This document shows positions 24,028 to 34,127 of a stretch of DNA of 35,752 nucleotides, piece by piece (positions within the stretch are counted from its first letter, which is position 1; each line of letters begins with the position of its first letter). The translations under genes and the position numbers were made by a program. The stretch is from Rheinheimera baltica DSM 14885 (GTDB lineage Bacteria > Pseudomonadota > Gammaproteobacteria > Enterobacterales > Alteromonadaceae), in contig NZ_AUDG01000045.1 in the NCBI RefSeq assembly GCF_000425345.1, positions 1 to 35,752 of the forward strand. The letters run 5' to 3'. Under the pieces are notes generated by a model that was not told where the DNA came from, made no database searches, and was given only the letters and a program-made list of their open reading frames with translations.

Positions 24028-25260
24028 ATGAGTTTAATTATTTACGCCATTCCGGTGTTTTTTGCCTTAATTTTTTTGGAGTTATGGTTTGACCATAAAC
24101 GCCGCAATGTTACTTATTCCTTTAACGATGCAATTAACTCACTGAACCTGGGCGTAATGAGCCAGGTAACCGGCATTGCCTATAAAACGGTGCAGTTTAG
24201 TTTTTATCTGTTGGTGTTTCAGTATCTGGCACCGCTAAGTTTAGGTGTCGATTCGCCCTGGATGTGGCTGTTTGCTTTTGTGGCTTACGATTTTTGCTAC
24301 TACTGGTATCACCGCATGAGCCATGAAATCAATGTACTGTGGGCGTCGCATTTGGTGCATCATCAAAGTGAAGAATACAACTTGACTACTGCGCTTAGGC
24401 AAACCAGTGGGAGCTTTTTTGCCTTTGTGTTTTATTTGCCGCTTGCGTTAATTGGTATTGAGCCTTATGTGCTGCTAACAGTAGCATCGCTTAATCTTAT
24501 TTATCAGTTTTGGGTGCATACCCGCCATATTGACCGCATGCCACGCTGGTATGAGGCGCTATTTGTTACCCCGAGTAACCATAGGGTGCACCATGCGCAA
24601 AACCCCATATACATTAATAAGAACCACGGTGGCGTGTTTATTATTTGGGATAGGCTGTTTGGTACCTTTCAGGCGGAATTGCGCGAAGAGCCGGTTATTT
24701 TTGGTGTTACTAAGCCGTTAGCCAGTTGGAACCCGTTGTGGGCCAATATTGAAATGTATTGGTCGTTAACGCGAGATGCCTGCTGTACCCGGCGCTGGCA
24801 AGACAAACTGGGTATTTGGTTTAGGCCTACCGGTTGGCGCCCTGTTGATGCGCGTCTGCGTTTCCCTAGTAAAGCTAAAGACCCGTATCAGCAGGTGAAG
24901 TTTGATACGCCATTAACCGGGCGGCAAAAGGCCTATGCGTTTTTTCAGCACCTTACGCTTGTCGCTATTGCGTTATATTTTTTACTTACCTCTGCCAGTT
25001 TAAGTACGGTAGGTATTTTTACCGGCAGTGGCATTATTATTTTTTGTTTGTTTTGTCTGGGGTGCTACCAAGAGCAGAGTCGCCATTATGTCTGGCTGGA
25101 AGCAGTTAAAAATGTGCTATTGGCAGTAACAGCAGTGTGGTTGTTGCCCTTTGCTAGCCAGGTTTATGCCCTGTTGTGGTTGCTACTTGCCAGCACCTTG
25201 TTGCTAAAGGGTATGCAGCAACGCCAGGCCCAGTGTGCGGGTACAACGCAACACGAATAA
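24028..25260 (+). CDS. Sterol desaturase / fatty acid hydroxylase superfamily membrane protein
   Basis: The product is about 410 aa from ATG 24028; a GTG at 23974 adds 18 residues and cannot be excluded. N-terminal membrane helices precede the histidine clusters of the diiron hydroxylase fold: H95-RMS-H99, H108-LV-H111-H112, and H185-RV-H188-H189 within NHRVHHAQN. These ligate two irons for O2-dependent hydroxylation or desaturation of a lipid. A C-terminal block of more membrane helices (about 300-400) resembles alkylglycerol monooxygenase-like members. The substrate cannot be inferred. It lies 85 nt before the ABC1 kinase gene, same strand. Confidence 0.88.
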   Translation: MSLIIYAIPVFFALIFLELWFDHKRRNVTYSFNDAINSLNLGVMSQVTGIAYKTVQFSFYLLVFQYLAPLSLGVDSPWMWLFAFVAYDFCYYWYHRMSHEINVLWASHLVHHQSEEYNLTTALRQTSGSFFAFVFYLPLALIGIEPYVLLTVASLNLIYQFWVHTRHIDRMPRWYEALFVTPSNHRVHHAQNPIYINKNHGGVFIIWDRLFGTFQAELREEPVIFGVTKPLASWNPLWANIEMYWSLTRDACCTRRWQDKLGIWFRPTGWRPVDARLRFPSKAKDPYQQVKFDTPLTGRQKAYAFFQHLTLVAIALYFLLTSASLSTVGIFTGSGIIIFCLFCLGCYQEQSRHYVWLEAVKNVLLAVTAVWLLPFASQVYALLWLLLASTLLLKGMQQRQAQCAGTTQHE

Positions 25261-25345
25261 TGCCATAAATAACGAAAGCATGAATAAACTGCAGTGCTGC
25301 CCAGGCCGTATAGTCTCACTGTTGTAGGCAAGGGTATTACATTAT

Positions 25346-26656
25346 ATGGCGTCTAATAGCTCAAAAGTACCGGCTAACCGTTTCTCCCGTTTTGGCAGTT
25401 TGGCCTCGCTTGCCGGCCGGGTAGCCGGAGGCATGTTGGCAGAAGGCGCCAGGCAGCTGGCGCAAGGTAAGGTGCCAGCCAAAACAGATATGTTACTAAC
25501 GCCGGCGAATGTGCGGCGGGTGGCCGATCAATTAGCCCATTTACGCGGCGCCGCGATGAAAGTAGGGCAGTTATTGTCCATGGATGCGGGTGATATGTTA
25601 CCGCCCGCGCTGGCGGATATTCTTTCACGCCTACGCGCCAGTGCTAACCCTATGCCAGCTAAACAATTAGCTAAAGTGCTGCAAGATGAGTGGGGGCCAA
25701 ACTGGCAGCAGCATTTTGCTGATTTTAGTTTTATGCCATTGGCCGCGGCTTCTATTGGCCAGGTGCATCAGGCGTATCATGACAACGGTAAGCGCTTGGC
25801 GGTTAAAGTGCAGTATCCCGGCATAAAGCACAGCATTGACAGTGATGTTGATAACGTGGCAACCCTGCTGCGTATTAGCGGTATTATTCCAGCGGAGGTG
25901 GATTACCACAGCTTGCTGGCGGAAGCGAAATTGCAATTAAAGGCCGAGGCTGATTATCTGCAGGAAGCCGCCTATCTGTCAGAGTATCGCCAGTTGTTGG
26001 GCCAGTCTGCCGATTTTTTACTGCCTGAGCCTGTTACGGCGTTAAGCACGTCAAACATTCTGGTAATGAGTTATGTTGACGGCGTGCCTATTGAGTCGTT
26101 AACCACACAAAGCCAGGCCGTGCGCGACCGCGTAATGCGGTTACTATTTGCGTTGCTGTTTCGCGAGCTGTTCGAATTTGCGCTGGTACAAACCGATCCT
26201 AACTTCGCCAATTATTTATACAATACTGACACGGCGCAGTTGGTGCTGTTGGATTTTGGTGCTTGCCGCCATTACAGCACGCAGTTTAGTCAGGGCTATC
26301 GTGCGCTGTTTACTGCGGCGTTGGTAAATAATAATGACGGCATGGCGCAGGCGCTTAGTGATATTGGTTTTTTTAGCCAACATATCGTGCCAGAGCAAAA
26401 ACAGGCTGTGTTGCAATTGGTTGCTATTGCCTGTGAACCGCTAATGAAAGATGCTGTTTTTGACTTTGGCGCAACAGATTTAGCAATACGCCTGCGTGAC
26501 GCCGGTACAGCCCTTAGCACACAGCAGCAGTATTGGCATTCGCCACCCGCGGATGCCCTATTTTTACATCGCAAAATTGGCGGCTTGTATTTGTTGGCAG
26601 CACGGTTAAAGGCCCGGGTTAATGTGCGTGAATTACTGCAGCCCTATTTGCTGTAG
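25346..26656 (+). CDS. ABC1/AarF (UbiB-like) atypical kinase
   Basis: The product is 436 aa. The family hallmark KxGQ is K72-V-G-Q75 in AMKVGQLLSMD. An AAASIGQVHQA loop replaces the glycine-rich loop, AVKVQYPG gives the ATP lysine, and LLDFGACR is the DFG motif; the QTDPNFANYLY catalytic-loop region is also present. ABC1/COQ8 proteins act as atypical ATPases/kinases supporting quinone or lipid metabolism. It is not the main UbiB by context, since no ubiE or ubiJ is near. It may be co-transcribed with the desaturase-like gene upstream. Confidence 0.9.
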   Translation: MASNSSKVPANRFSRFGSLASLAGRVAGGMLAEGARQLAQGKVPAKTDMLLTPANVRRVADQLAHLRGAAMKVGQLLSMDAGDMLPPALADILSRLRASANPMPAKQLAKVLQDEWGPNWQQHFADFSFMPLAAASIGQVHQAYHDNGKRLAVKVQYPGIKHSIDSDVDNVATLLRISGIIPAEVDYHSLLAEAKLQLKAEADYLQEAAYLSEYRQLLGQSADFLLPEPVTALSTSNILVMSYVDGVPIESLTTQSQAVRDRVMRLLFALLFRELFEFALVQTDPNFANYLYNTDTAQLVLLDFGACRHYSTQFSQGYRALFTAALVNNNDGMAQALSDIGFFSQHIVPEQKQAVLQLVAIACEPLMKDAVFDFGATDLAIRLRDAGTALSTQQQYWHSPPADALFLHRKIGGLYLLAARLKARVNVRELLQPYLL

Positions 26657-26748
26657 ATGCATCAATAGGTTACAGGTATTGCAATAAGCATTAGCTAAAA
26701 GCCGCCAGCTGTTGTGGCTTATGGCGAAAATATAAGCAGGTTGATATA

Positions 26749-26778
26749 TTGAATTGTTAACAGATTAACTGGTATGAT
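26749..26778 (+). promoter_or_regulatory. Promoter of second PEP-CTERM gene
   Basis: TTGAAT (26749-26754), 18 nt, TATGAT (26773-26778) lies about 50 nt before the ATG at 26832. GAGG at 26821-26824 serves as ribosome site. Confidence 0.5.
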
Positions 26779-26831
26779 GACACTCTTTTTGGGCATGCTA
26801 AGTTAAGCGTGTCGGCTATTGAGGGTTCAAA

Positions 26832-27455
26832 ATGTTGTTTTCATTCGCTCGTAATGCTTTATGTTCAGCTGCACTTTTAATGGCCAGCTTTAGCGGCCAT
26901 GCTTCGCTTATTGTGAATGGCGACTTTGAATCAAATAGCGTCAGAGCTGGCAGCTGGAACTGGTTTGCCAGTAGCCAGGTTGCGGGCTGGAATGGCAGTA
27001 ATATTGAAGTTTGGAATGCCATGAATGGCGTTTTGGCGCAAAGTGGTAACCATTTTATTGAGTTAAATGCGGCTGGCACCAACAACGGCCTTTGGTCAAT
27101 ATTTCAAATGTTTGCTACCGAAATTGGTCAGCAATACCAGCTGAGCTTTTATTACCGTGCCCGTACCTACAACAATGAGCGCTTTGCGGTGTCAGTTGCG
27201 GGTTTAAATGAGTCGTTCAATAACGACAGCGTACGTGGTTGGAGCTTTTTTACCAGCAACTTTATTGCCACTGACAGTACCTCTATTTTACGTTTTACTG
27301 CGTTAAATTCAGGTACCTTGGGTAACTTTATTGATAACGTGCAGGTTGTGGGTGTGCCAACAATAGCGTCAGTGCCTGCACCTGCCTCTGTGGCCTTATT
27401 TGGCGCAGGGTTGTTTGGTTTAATGGCAAGCCGTCGTTTACGCCAACGTAAGTAA
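26832..27455 (+). CDS. PEP-CTERM-like secreted protein (VPAPA variant)
   Basis: The product is 207 aa. It has a signal peptide (1-25, ending GHA), then LIVNGDFESNSVRAGSWNWF and VAGWNGSNIEVWN, typical of carbohydrate-binding-like PEP-CTERM proteins. A jelly-roll-like region with QYQLSFYYRAR follows. The tail SVPAPASVALFGAGLFGLMA plus SRRLRQRK is a PEP-CTERM signal with PAPA in place of PEPA, a known variant. It is expected to be exported and exosortase-processed. It has its own promoter and terminator. Confidence 0.88.
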   Translation: MLFSFARNALCSAALLMASFSGHASLIVNGDFESNSVRAGSWNWFASSQVAGWNGSNIEVWNAMNGVLAQSGNHFIELNAAGTNNGLWSIFQMFATEIGQQYQLSFYYRARTYNNERFAVSVAGLNESFNNDSVRGWSFFTSNFIATDSTSILRFTALNSGTLGNFIDNVQVVGVPTIASVPAPASVALFGAGLFGLMASRRLRQRK

Positions 27456-27487
27456 CATGCAATAGCTACTGCTGTAGCTTGCACCAG

Positions 27488-27549
27488 AAAAAACCGCTGT
27501 TAGCGTTAAGCATGCTGAGTTAAGTTGCTTAACGTAACGCGGTTTTTTT
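27488..27549 (+). terminator. Long imperfect intrinsic terminator
   Basis: The arms read AAAAAACCGC...GCGTTAAGCA and TGCTTAACGTAACGCGGTTTTTTT. They form a long, slightly bulged hairpin ending in a 7-T run after the PEP-CTERM gene; the A-run on the left side could also stop the pirin gene arriving from the other side. Confidence 0.75.
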
Positions 27550-27575
27550 GTGGCCAATATTATCGTGTTGTATGG

Positions 27576-28499
27576 CTAGGTGTTGCTGGTTGGATAGGGA
27601 ATAAATTCTTCTTCATCACCCACCACCCTGGCAAACTCACCGGCTTGCCATTGTTGTTTAGCTTGCTCGATGCGCTCTTTGCGGCTGGAGATAAAATTCC
27701 ACTCTATATAGCGTTTGCTCATGCTTTCACCACCAATTATTGCAATGCGGCTGTCTGCTGTGGCTTTAATTACTACGTCGGCTGCCTGATGCAGTACTAC
27801 CATCGTATGTTCGGGCACGGCGGTATCTTGTAGCTGCAATGCGCCACTGGCGACGTAGACTGCACGCTCGGCGCAGTCGGGTAATGTCAGGCGCTGGCCA
27901 GCTTGCAAAAAAGCTTCAACATACAGTGTTTGCGCATAGGTTTTAACCGGTGAGGTAAAGCCATAAGCACTACCCATCAGTACTCGCACTGCCACGCCAT
28001 TAATATGGCTTGCTGGAATGTCGGCAGAAGGGTAGTGATAAAACGCGGGATCAATTTCTTCGTCGGCTTCTGGCAGGGCCAGCCATAGCTGTAAGCCGTG
28101 TAATCTATGTGCACTTGCCGTTACTTCTGGCCGTTCACGTTCTGAATGCACAATGCCACTGCCGGCGACCATCAGGTTTATGTCGCCCGGTTTAATGGCT
28201 TGATAGCTGCCCAGCGAGTCACGGTGCAGTATTTCACCTTCAAATAAATACGTGACAGTTGCCAGGTTAATATGCGGATGCGGTCTAACTTTAATGCCGT
28301 CACCGGCGGCAAATTCAGCCGGCCCCATGTGATCGAAAAAAATCCATGGCCCTACCATTTTTTGTTGCTGCGTGGGCAGGGTGCGGCGCACAGAAAAGCC
28401 GCCCAAATCTTTTTCCCGTGGTTCAATAATAAGTGCTACTGCACTGCAGCCTGCGGTAAGTTTGCAGTTGCTGTCATCTAAGCGTTCTGTGGTGCTCAT
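27576..28499 (-). CDS. Pirin family protein (bicupin)
   Basis: The product is 307 aa. The N-terminal cupin carries the pirin metal site: RPHPHINLATVTYLFEGEI with two histidines, a third His in ILHRDS, and SGIVHSERE. FSVRRTLPTQ and GPWIFFDHMGP are diagnostic pirin motifs. The C-terminal cupin (about 190-280) lacks metal ligands. Bacterial pirins act as quercetinase-like dioxygenases or bind metabolic enzymes; which applies here is open. The start is ATG 28499 with AAGG upstream, divergent from the RND efflux operon. Confidence 0.92.
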   Translation of the reverse strand: MSTTERLDDSNCKLTAGCSAVALIIEPREKDLGGFSVRRTLPTQQQKMVGPWIFFDHMGPAEFAAGDGIKVRPHPHINLATVTYLFEGEILHRDSLGSYQAIKPGDINLMVAGSGIVHSERERPEVTASAHRLHGLQLWLALPEADEEIDPAFYHYPSADIPASHINGVAVRVLMGSAYGFTSPVKTYAQTLYVEAFLQAGQRLTLPDCAERAVYVASGALQLQDTAVPEHTMVVLHQAADVVIKATADSRIAIIGGESMSKRYIEWNFISSRKERIEQAKQQWQAGEFARVVGDEEEFIPYPTSNT

Positions 28500-28698
28500 A
28501 TCACAACCTTACTGGTTAACCTTTCAACTAAAACAACAGTATAGATCAGCTGGCGCTGAAGAACGCTGGCATAAAAACGTAAGGTAGCGTGACAAATTTC
28601 GATGTTTTTAACCGTTACCGTGTGTAACGCCGTGTCAGACGCTATGCTCCATTAGTCAGTTTTTTTATGTCATTGGTCGCAGCAGGACAACGCCTAGA

Positions 28699-28727
28699 TT
28701 GATTACATACAGCCATGTATGTATATT
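28699..28727 (+). promoter_or_regulatory. RND operon promoter with AcrR-type operator
   Basis: TTGATT (28699-28704), 17 nt, TATATT (28722-28727) is a near-consensus promoter. Between the boxes lies the perfect palindrome TACATACA (28704-28711), GCCA, TGTATGTA (28716-28723). E. coli AcrR recognises a closely similar TACATACAT...ATGTATGTA operator, and a TetR/AcrR gene follows the pump. Repressor binding would occlude both promoter boxes. The rest of 28500-28790 shows nothing else clear. Confidence 0.75.
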
Positions 28728-28790
28728 GTTGGTCTATTCTGCCTATGTTAAAAAAGCATTGCGTTGTGGTGGGATCTCACAGGAGTTTTT

Positions 28791-29963
28791 ATGCGTGAAA
28801 AAATGAAGCTGGTTGCCGCATCTGCCATGGCGCTATTGTTGCTGGCGTGCAGTGAGCCGCAATCGACAGGGGCTGGCGCGGGAGCAAGGGTTCCTGAGGT
28901 TGAAGTGGTTGTATTGGCCAAAACCTCATTGGCAATAACCACAGAGTTGCCGGGGCGCACTACAGATTTTCGTCAGGCGCAAATTCGACCGCAGGTAAAT
29001 GGTATTTTACAGCAGCGGCTGTTTACTGAAGGGCAGCAGGTTGCAGCTGGTCAGGTGTTGTACAAAATAGATGCCGCGCCTTATGAAGCCGCCTATGCGA
29101 ATGCAAAAGCCAACCTTGCCAGCAGTAAGGCGTTGGCGCATAACGCCAGGTTAAAAGTCGAGCGTTTTAAAGGTTTGCTTGGCAGCAAAGCGGTAAGCCA
29201 GCAAGATTACGATGATGCTCAAGCGGCATTAATGCAAGCTGACGCGGCCGTTGCCAGCAGCGAAGCTGCTTTGCAAAGCGCTCAAATTAATCTGAATTAT
29301 ACCAATATCAAAGCGCCTATCGCCGGGCAAATTGGGCGCTCTGAGGTAACAGAAGGGGCGCTATTAACGGCGAATCAGGCGCAGGTATTGGCGACTATTC
29401 GCCAGCTTAATCCTATCTATGTCGATTTAGCCCAGTCGAGTTCAGCGTTATTAAAATTGAAAAAGCAGTTACCAGGTGAGGCTAAAGACACGGTGAGTGT
29501 CGAGCTATTGTTAGATGACGGCTCTACCTATGCGCAGCAGGGGAGCTTACAGTTTTCTGAAGTACACGTTGACCCCAGCACCAGCATGGTGACATTGCGC
29601 GCGGTATTCCCCAACGACAATGCCAATTTACTGCCAGGCATGTTTGTGCGGGCCAGATTACAGCATGGTATGGACAACAATGCGCTGCTTGTGCCGCAAG
29701 TAGCTGTTAGCCGCACACCAAAAGGCGAAGCGTCGGTAATGATAGTCAATGACAACAACATTGTAGAGGCGCGCAGTATTGAGGTTGGCCGTGCTGTTGG
29801 CCAGCACTGGCAGGTATTGTCGGGCTTAAACGCCAAAGAGCAGGTTATTGTGTCGGGCTTACAAAAAGTAAGGCCTGGGGCTCAGGTTACCGTGGTTAAC
29901 TCATCAGCCAAGACAGCTAAAGGCGATGATGTGGGCAATGACAACCATACTGCTACGCAGTAA
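28791..29963 (+). CDS. RND efflux periplasmic adaptor (AcrA/MexA family)
   Basis: The product is 390 aa from ATG 28791 (AGGAG at 28781-28785). A lipoprotein signal with lipobox LLAC, Cys at residue 20, anchors it in the inner membrane facing the periplasm. Barrel-sandwich halves (TTDFRQAQIRPQVNGILQQR and LNYTNIKAPIAGQIGRSEVT) flank a coiled-coil hairpin (about 95-165). A beta-barrel and membrane-proximal domain follow. It links the pump to an outer-membrane channel. It is first in the operon, 13 nt before the pump gene. The shape and sequence resemble AcrA/MexA rather than metal-efflux adaptors. Confidence 0.93.
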   Translation: MREKMKLVAASAMALLLLACSEPQSTGAGAGARVPEVEVVVLAKTSLAITTELPGRTTDFRQAQIRPQVNGILQQRLFTEGQQVAAGQVLYKIDAAPYEAAYANAKANLASSKALAHNARLKVERFKGLLGSKAVSQQDYDDAQAALMQADAAVASSEAALQSAQINLNYTNIKAPIAGQIGRSEVTEGALLTANQAQVLATIRQLNPIYVDLAQSSSALLKLKKQLPGEAKDTVSVELLLDDGSTYAQQGSLQFSEVHVDPSTSMVTLRAVFPNDNANLLPGMFVRARLQHGMDNNALLVPQVAVSRTPKGEASVMIVNDNNIVEARSIEVGRAVGQHWQVLSGLNAKEQVIVSGLQKVRPGAQVTVVNSSAKTAKGDDVGNDNHTATQ

Positions 29964-29976
29964 GTAGGAGTATTCG

Positions 29977-32900
29977 ATGGCAAATTTCTTTATTAACCGG
30001 CCAATTTTTGCCTGGGTAATTGCATTAGTCATTATGTTGGCAGGCTTATTGTCAATTAAGCAATTACCTATAGAGCAGTACCCGCGTATAGCGCCACCGG
30101 CCATTAGTATTAGTGCTAGCTACCGTGGTGCCTCTGCGCAAACCGCTGAAGATGCGGTTACTCAGGTAATAGAGCAGGCGATGAATGGCCTGGATAACCT
30201 GATGTATATGTCGGCAAATACCGACTCATCCGGCAATGTAAGCCTGACCTTAACGTTTGAAACCGGCACCGATGCCGATATTGCCCAGGTGCAAGTACAA
30301 AATAAACTGCAACAAGCCTTGCCGTTATTGCCACAAGAAGTGCAGCAAAATGGTGTGCGGGTAGCTAAATCCAGCGGTGGTTTCCTGATGGTGGTCGGTT
30401 TTATTTCTGAAGACGGCAGCCTGGCGCGGGATGACATTGCCGACTTTGTTGTTGCCAACGTAAAAGACCCGCTTAGCCGCACCACAGGTGTGGGTAATGT
30501 GCAGGTATTTGGTAGCCAGTATGCGATGCGGGTATGGTTAGACGCTGACAAACTAAACCAGTATAAACTTACGCCTGCCGATGTAACGGCAGCCATTCGT
30601 GTGCAGAATAATCAGGTAACGGCAGGGCAGTTGGGTGGTGCGCCAGCGTTACCCGGGCAGCAATTTAATGCGGCGATACTAGCGCAAACGCGTTTAACGA
30701 CGGCTGAAGAGTTTGGCCAGATTTTACTTAAAGTCAGTGCTGACGGTGCCATGGTGAAGCTAAGCGACGTGGCACGTATTGAATTAGGCGGTGAGGACTA
30801 CTCGGTTATTGCCCGTTATAACGGCAAAATGGCGACCGGTTTGGCCATAGAGCTAGCCACGGGGGCCAATGCATTGGATACCGCGGCGGCGGTAAAAGCC
30901 AAATTAGCAGAACTAGAACCGTATTTTCCGCAAGGCTTAAGCACTGTTATCCCCTATGACACCACGCCCTTTGTTGAGGTGTCGATAAGTTCGGTAGTAC
31001 AAACCCTGATAGAAGCCATTATCTTGGTGTTTCTGGTGATGTATCTGTTTTTGCAAAACTTCCGCGCCACCCTTATTCCCACGTTAGCCGTACCGGTGGT
31101 GTTGCTGGGTACCTTTGGTGTTATGTCGGTGTTTGGCTTTACCATTAACACACTCACCATGTTTGGTATGGTACTGGCTATTGGCTTGTTGGTAGATGAT
31201 GCCATCGTGGTGGTAGAAAACGTTGAACGGGTAATGAGCGAAGAAGGGTTAGGCCCGGTTGAGGCTACACGGAAATCTATGGGCCAAATTACCGGAGCAT
31301 TAGTGGGCATTGGTTTGGTGTTGTCCGCCGTGTTTGTGCCAATGGCCTTTTTCGGTGGCGCTACCGGTGCTATTTATCAGCAGTTCTCTATTACCATTGT
31401 TACGGCTATGGCGCTGTCGGTATTGGTGGCACTTATTTTTACCCCGGCGTTATGTGCCACTATGCTAAAACCGATAACCGCTGATCACCAGGCTAAGGGC
31501 GGTTTTTTTGGCTGGTTTAACCGTGGTTTTGACAACACTAACCGTAATTATCAACGTGGCGTGGCAGGTATGTTGGCACGGCCGAAGCGTTCAATGTTGG
31601 TGTACTTAGCCATAGTAGTGGTCATGGCGGTAATGTTTGTCCGGCTACCCACCTCGTTTTTACCCGAAGAAGATCAAGGCGTATTTTTAAGCATGATTCA
31701 ATTGCCTACCGGTGCCAGCCAGGAGCGTACCGAGGCGGTGATGGATAAAGTGGCAGCACATTATGCAACTGAAGCTGCGGTGCAGTCGGTGTTTACGGTA
31801 TCGGGTTTTAGCTTTGCGGGCCGTGGCCAGAATATGGGCCTGGCATTTGTGCGGTTAAAAGATTGGAGCGAACGAGGCCCGGCAGACAGCGTACAGGCCG
31901 TTATTGGCAGAGCCTGGGGCTTTTTTGGTACTGTAAAAGAGGCGCAAATCTTTGCTTTTAACTTGCCGCCTATTATGGAGCTGGGGCGCGCAACAGGGTT
32001 TTCTTTGTTCTTGCAGGATAGAGGCGGGCTTGGCCATACCGCGCTGCTAAACGCACGTAATCAGTTATTGGGTATGGCCGCAGCAGAGCCGGGTTTAGTG
32101 GGAGTGCGTCCTAACGGCATGGAAGACGCGCCACAGCTACAAATTGAAGTCGATCAGCTAAAAGCACAAGCGCTGGGGGTGTCGTTAACCGACATCAACC
32201 AAACCTTATCTATTGGCTGGGGATCTACCTATGTAAACGATTTTGTTGACCGTGGCCGGGTAAAAAAGGTGTTTGTGCAGGCCGAACCAGAGTTTCGCAT
32301 GACACCAGAAGACATTAATCGTTGGCAGGTGCGTAATAGCAGCGGCGAAATGGTGAGCTTTGCTGCCATTGCCAGCAGCCATTGGGTGTATGGCCCACAG
32401 CGATTAGAGCGCTACAACGGGGTGTCGGCGATGGAAATTCAGGGCGAGCCTGCCCCAGGCACCAGTTCGGGTGATGCCATGGCCAGCATGGAACGGCTGA
32501 TAGGTCAGTTACCCGCAGGTATTGGTTTTGAGTGGACGGCAACGTCTTATCAGGAAAAACTGTCTGGCTCGCAAGCGCCGGCGCTGTATGCCTTGTCTAT
32601 ATTAGTGGTTTTTCTGTGTTTGGCGGCGCTGTATGAAAGCTGGAGTGTACCCTTTGCCGTTATTTTAGTAATACCGCTGGGTATTATTGGCGCACTTAGC
32701 GCAGCGTATTTAAGCGGCATGGGCAACGATGTGTACTTTCAGGTTGGGTTGCTAACCACAATGGGTTTGGCGTCGAAAAATGCCATCTTAATTGTTGAGT
32801 TTGCCCGCGAACTGCAAGAGCAAGGCAAAGCGCTAACGGCGGCGATATTAGAAGCCGTGCGCTTGCGTTTACGGCCCATTATTATGACATCAATGGCATT

Positions 32901-33093
32901 TTCGCTTGGCGTACTGCCATTAGTGATTAGCTCGGGCGCAGGCTCTGCCAGCCGTAATGCCATAGGCACCGGTGTGCTGGGCGGTATGATCTCCGCTACC
33001 GTGCTGGCGGTGTTTTTAGTGCCGGTGTTTTACTTGGTAATTATGCAGCTGTTTTCCCGTAAGGCTAAAGCCAATAACACAAGCGCACCTTAA
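29977..33093 (+). CDS. RND multidrug efflux pump, HAE1 family (AcrB/MexB-like)
   Basis: The product is 1038 aa, near-identical in length to AcrB. It begins [20 protein letters not shown], typical of HAE1 pumps. Proton-relay aspartates D407-D408 lie in [18 protein letters not shown], the same numbers as in AcrB. Twelve membrane segments are expected, with two large periplasmic loops. It exports hydrophobic and amphiphilic drugs as a proton antiporter trimer in the inner membrane. An RBS AGGAG precedes ATG 29977. No outer-membrane factor follows, so it must use an OprM/TolC-type channel encoded elsewhere. A terminator lies at 33140-33178. Confidence 0.95.
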   Translation: MANFFINRPIFAWVIALVIMLAGLLSIKQLPIEQYPRIAPPAISISASYRGASAQTAEDAVTQVIEQAMNGLDNLMYMSANTDSSGNVSLTLTFETGTDADIAQVQVQNKLQQALPLLPQEVQQNGVRVAKSSGGFLMVVGFISEDGSLARDDIADFVVANVKDPLSRTTGVGNVQVFGSQYAMRVWLDADKLNQYKLTPADVTAAIRVQNNQVTAGQLGGAPALPGQQFNAAILAQTRLTTAEEFGQILLKVSADGAMVKLSDVARIELGGEDYSVIARYNGKMATGLAIELATGANALDTAAAVKAKLAELEPYFPQGLSTVIPYDTTPFVEVSISSVVQTLIEAIILVFLVMYLFLQNFRATLIPTLAVPVVLLGTFGVMSVFGFTINTLTMFGMVLAIGLLVDDAIVVVENVERVMSEEGLGPVEATRKSMGQITGALVGIGLVLSAVFVPMAFFGGATGAIYQQFSITIVTAMALSVLVALIFTPALCATMLKPITADHQAKGGFFGWFNRGFDNTNRNYQRGVAGMLARPKRSMLVYLAIVVVMAVMFVRLPTSFLPEEDQGVFLSMIQLPTGASQERTEAVMDKVAAHYATEAAVQSVFTVSGFSFAGRGQNMGLAFVRLKDWSERGPADSVQAVIGRAWGFFGTVKEAQIFAFNLPPIMELGRATGFSLFLQDRGGLGHTALLNARNQLLGMAAAEPGLVGVRPNGMEDAPQLQIEVDQLKAQALGVSLTDINQTLSIGWGSTYVNDFVDRGRVKKVFVQAEPEFRMTPEDINRWQVRNSSGEMVSFAAIASSHWVYGPQRLERYNGVSAMEIQGEPAPGTSSGDAMASMERLIGQLPAGIGFEWTATSYQEKLSGSQAPALYALSILVVFLCLAALYESWSVPFAVILVIPLGIIGALSAAYLSGMGNDVYFQVGLLTTMGLASKNAILIVEFARELQEQGKALTAAILEAVRLRLRPIIMTSMAFSLGVLPLVISSGAGSASRNAIGTGVLGGMISATVLAVFLVPVFYLVIMQLFSRKAKANNTSAP

Positions 33094-33139
33094 GTCAGAC
33101 AATACAGCCGCAGTAATGCGGCCAAAAGGCGTTCCTGTT

Positions 33140-33178
33140 GCCGGCTGCCAAGTCCCACGCGAAGCAGCCGGCTTTTTT
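33140..33178 (+). terminator. Intrinsic terminator of the RND operon
   Basis: GCCGGCTGC (33140-33148) and GCAGCCGGC (33164-33172) form a 9-bp perfect stem with a 15-nt loop, followed by TTTTTT. It ends transcription 47 nt after the pump stop. Confidence 0.85.
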
Positions 33179-33240
33179 ATGTTGCAATCGTTTGTTTGGT
33201 ATAGCGAAAAATACAGGAAATGGCGCGGGGTAATGGCCGT

Positions 33241-33855
33241 TTACTTTTTTAAACCCAGTAGAAAAGTGTCAATAAGTGCCGGGGTATGTTGGCTTAAATC
33301 GCACTGCTGTGGTTTAAGTAAAAAGTGGCTAATAATACCGCCGACGTACATATGCAGCGACATTGCGGCAAGCCGGGGCGACACGCCATCACGCAAAGTA
33401 CCTGCTACTGCCGCACGCTCAAAGGCGCGTTGCATTACGGCTACGGCTTGCTCATCTAATTCATCTTGTTTGTGTACTGCGGGGTTTAATTCATCGATGT
33501 ATTCGCAGCGATGAAACACAATGGTAAGTACCCGTTGGTGTTGTTCACTTGAGGCAATTAAACTCAGACCGTTTACCATTAAATCCCGTACCTGGGTAAA
33601 CGGATCGGCAGAGGGATCACTGTCAACCGCGTCTAGCAAGTGCTGAAAAGGCAAACGCACCCGTTCTAGCATGGCATTAAATAAATCTGCTTTATTCTGA
33701 AAATGCCAGTAAATGGCACCACGGGTGACGTTGGCCGCCACGGCAATTTTTTCCAGCGTTGTGCGCGACACGCCATGTTGAAAAAACAACACTTCAGCAG
33801 CATCTAAAATAGCAGTACGGGTGCTTTCTGCTTCGGCTTTGGTGCGGCGAGCCAT
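33241..33855 (-). CDS. TetR-family repressor (AcrR/TtgR-like)
   Basis: The product is 204 aa. The N-terminal HTH is clear: TRTAILDAAEVLFFQHGVSR, TTLEKIAVAANVTRGAIYWH and FQNKADLF, the hallmark of AcrR/TtgR/MexR-type TetR proteins. The C-terminal helices (about 60-204) form the ligand pocket and dimer interface. It is convergent to the pump operon but probably controls it, because a perfect AcrR-type operator lies in the pump promoter. A palindromic box (33893-33915) upstream of its own start may mediate autoregulation, though its sequence differs from the pump operator. Confidence 0.92.
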   Translation of the reverse strand: MARRTKAEAESTRTAILDAAEVLFFQHGVSRTTLEKIAVAANVTRGAIYWHFQNKADLFNAMLERVRLPFQHLLDAVDSDPSADPFTQVRDLMVNGLSLIASSEQHQRVLTIVFHRCEYIDELNPAVHKQDELDEQAVAVMQRAFERAAVAGTLRDGVSPRLAAMSLHMYVGGIISHFLLKPQQCDLSQHTPALIDTFLLGLKK

Positions 33856-33892
33856 GGCACAATCTCTTGGTTAACGGGGCTTCAATATTATT

Positions 33893-33915
33893 AGCGCATA
33901 CTAACATAGTGCGCT
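33893..33915. promoter_or_regulatory. Partial palindrome upstream of the TetR gene
   Basis: AGCGCATAC (33893-33901) and TAGTGCGCT (33907-33915) form an imperfect palindrome about 40 nt before the TetR start on the minus strand. It could bind an autoregulator, but it lacks the TACATACA core of the pump operator. Confidence 0.3.
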
Positions 33916-34127
33916 GAGTTAGGCATCTTTGGCCTGTAAAGCAAAGGTGTTTATGACCCAAGTCATCGTATGAGGCCTGACCTTAAGGGCGAATTAGCTC
34001 TAAGTGCAGATGTTAGAACCAACGATACTTAACAAAGGTAGCATTAACAAAAACTTTAAATTAATCACTTTATTGATTTTTGTTTTTTCTATGTTAGCAT
34101 TTATCCTTTTTTCTTAAAGCAGTTGCC

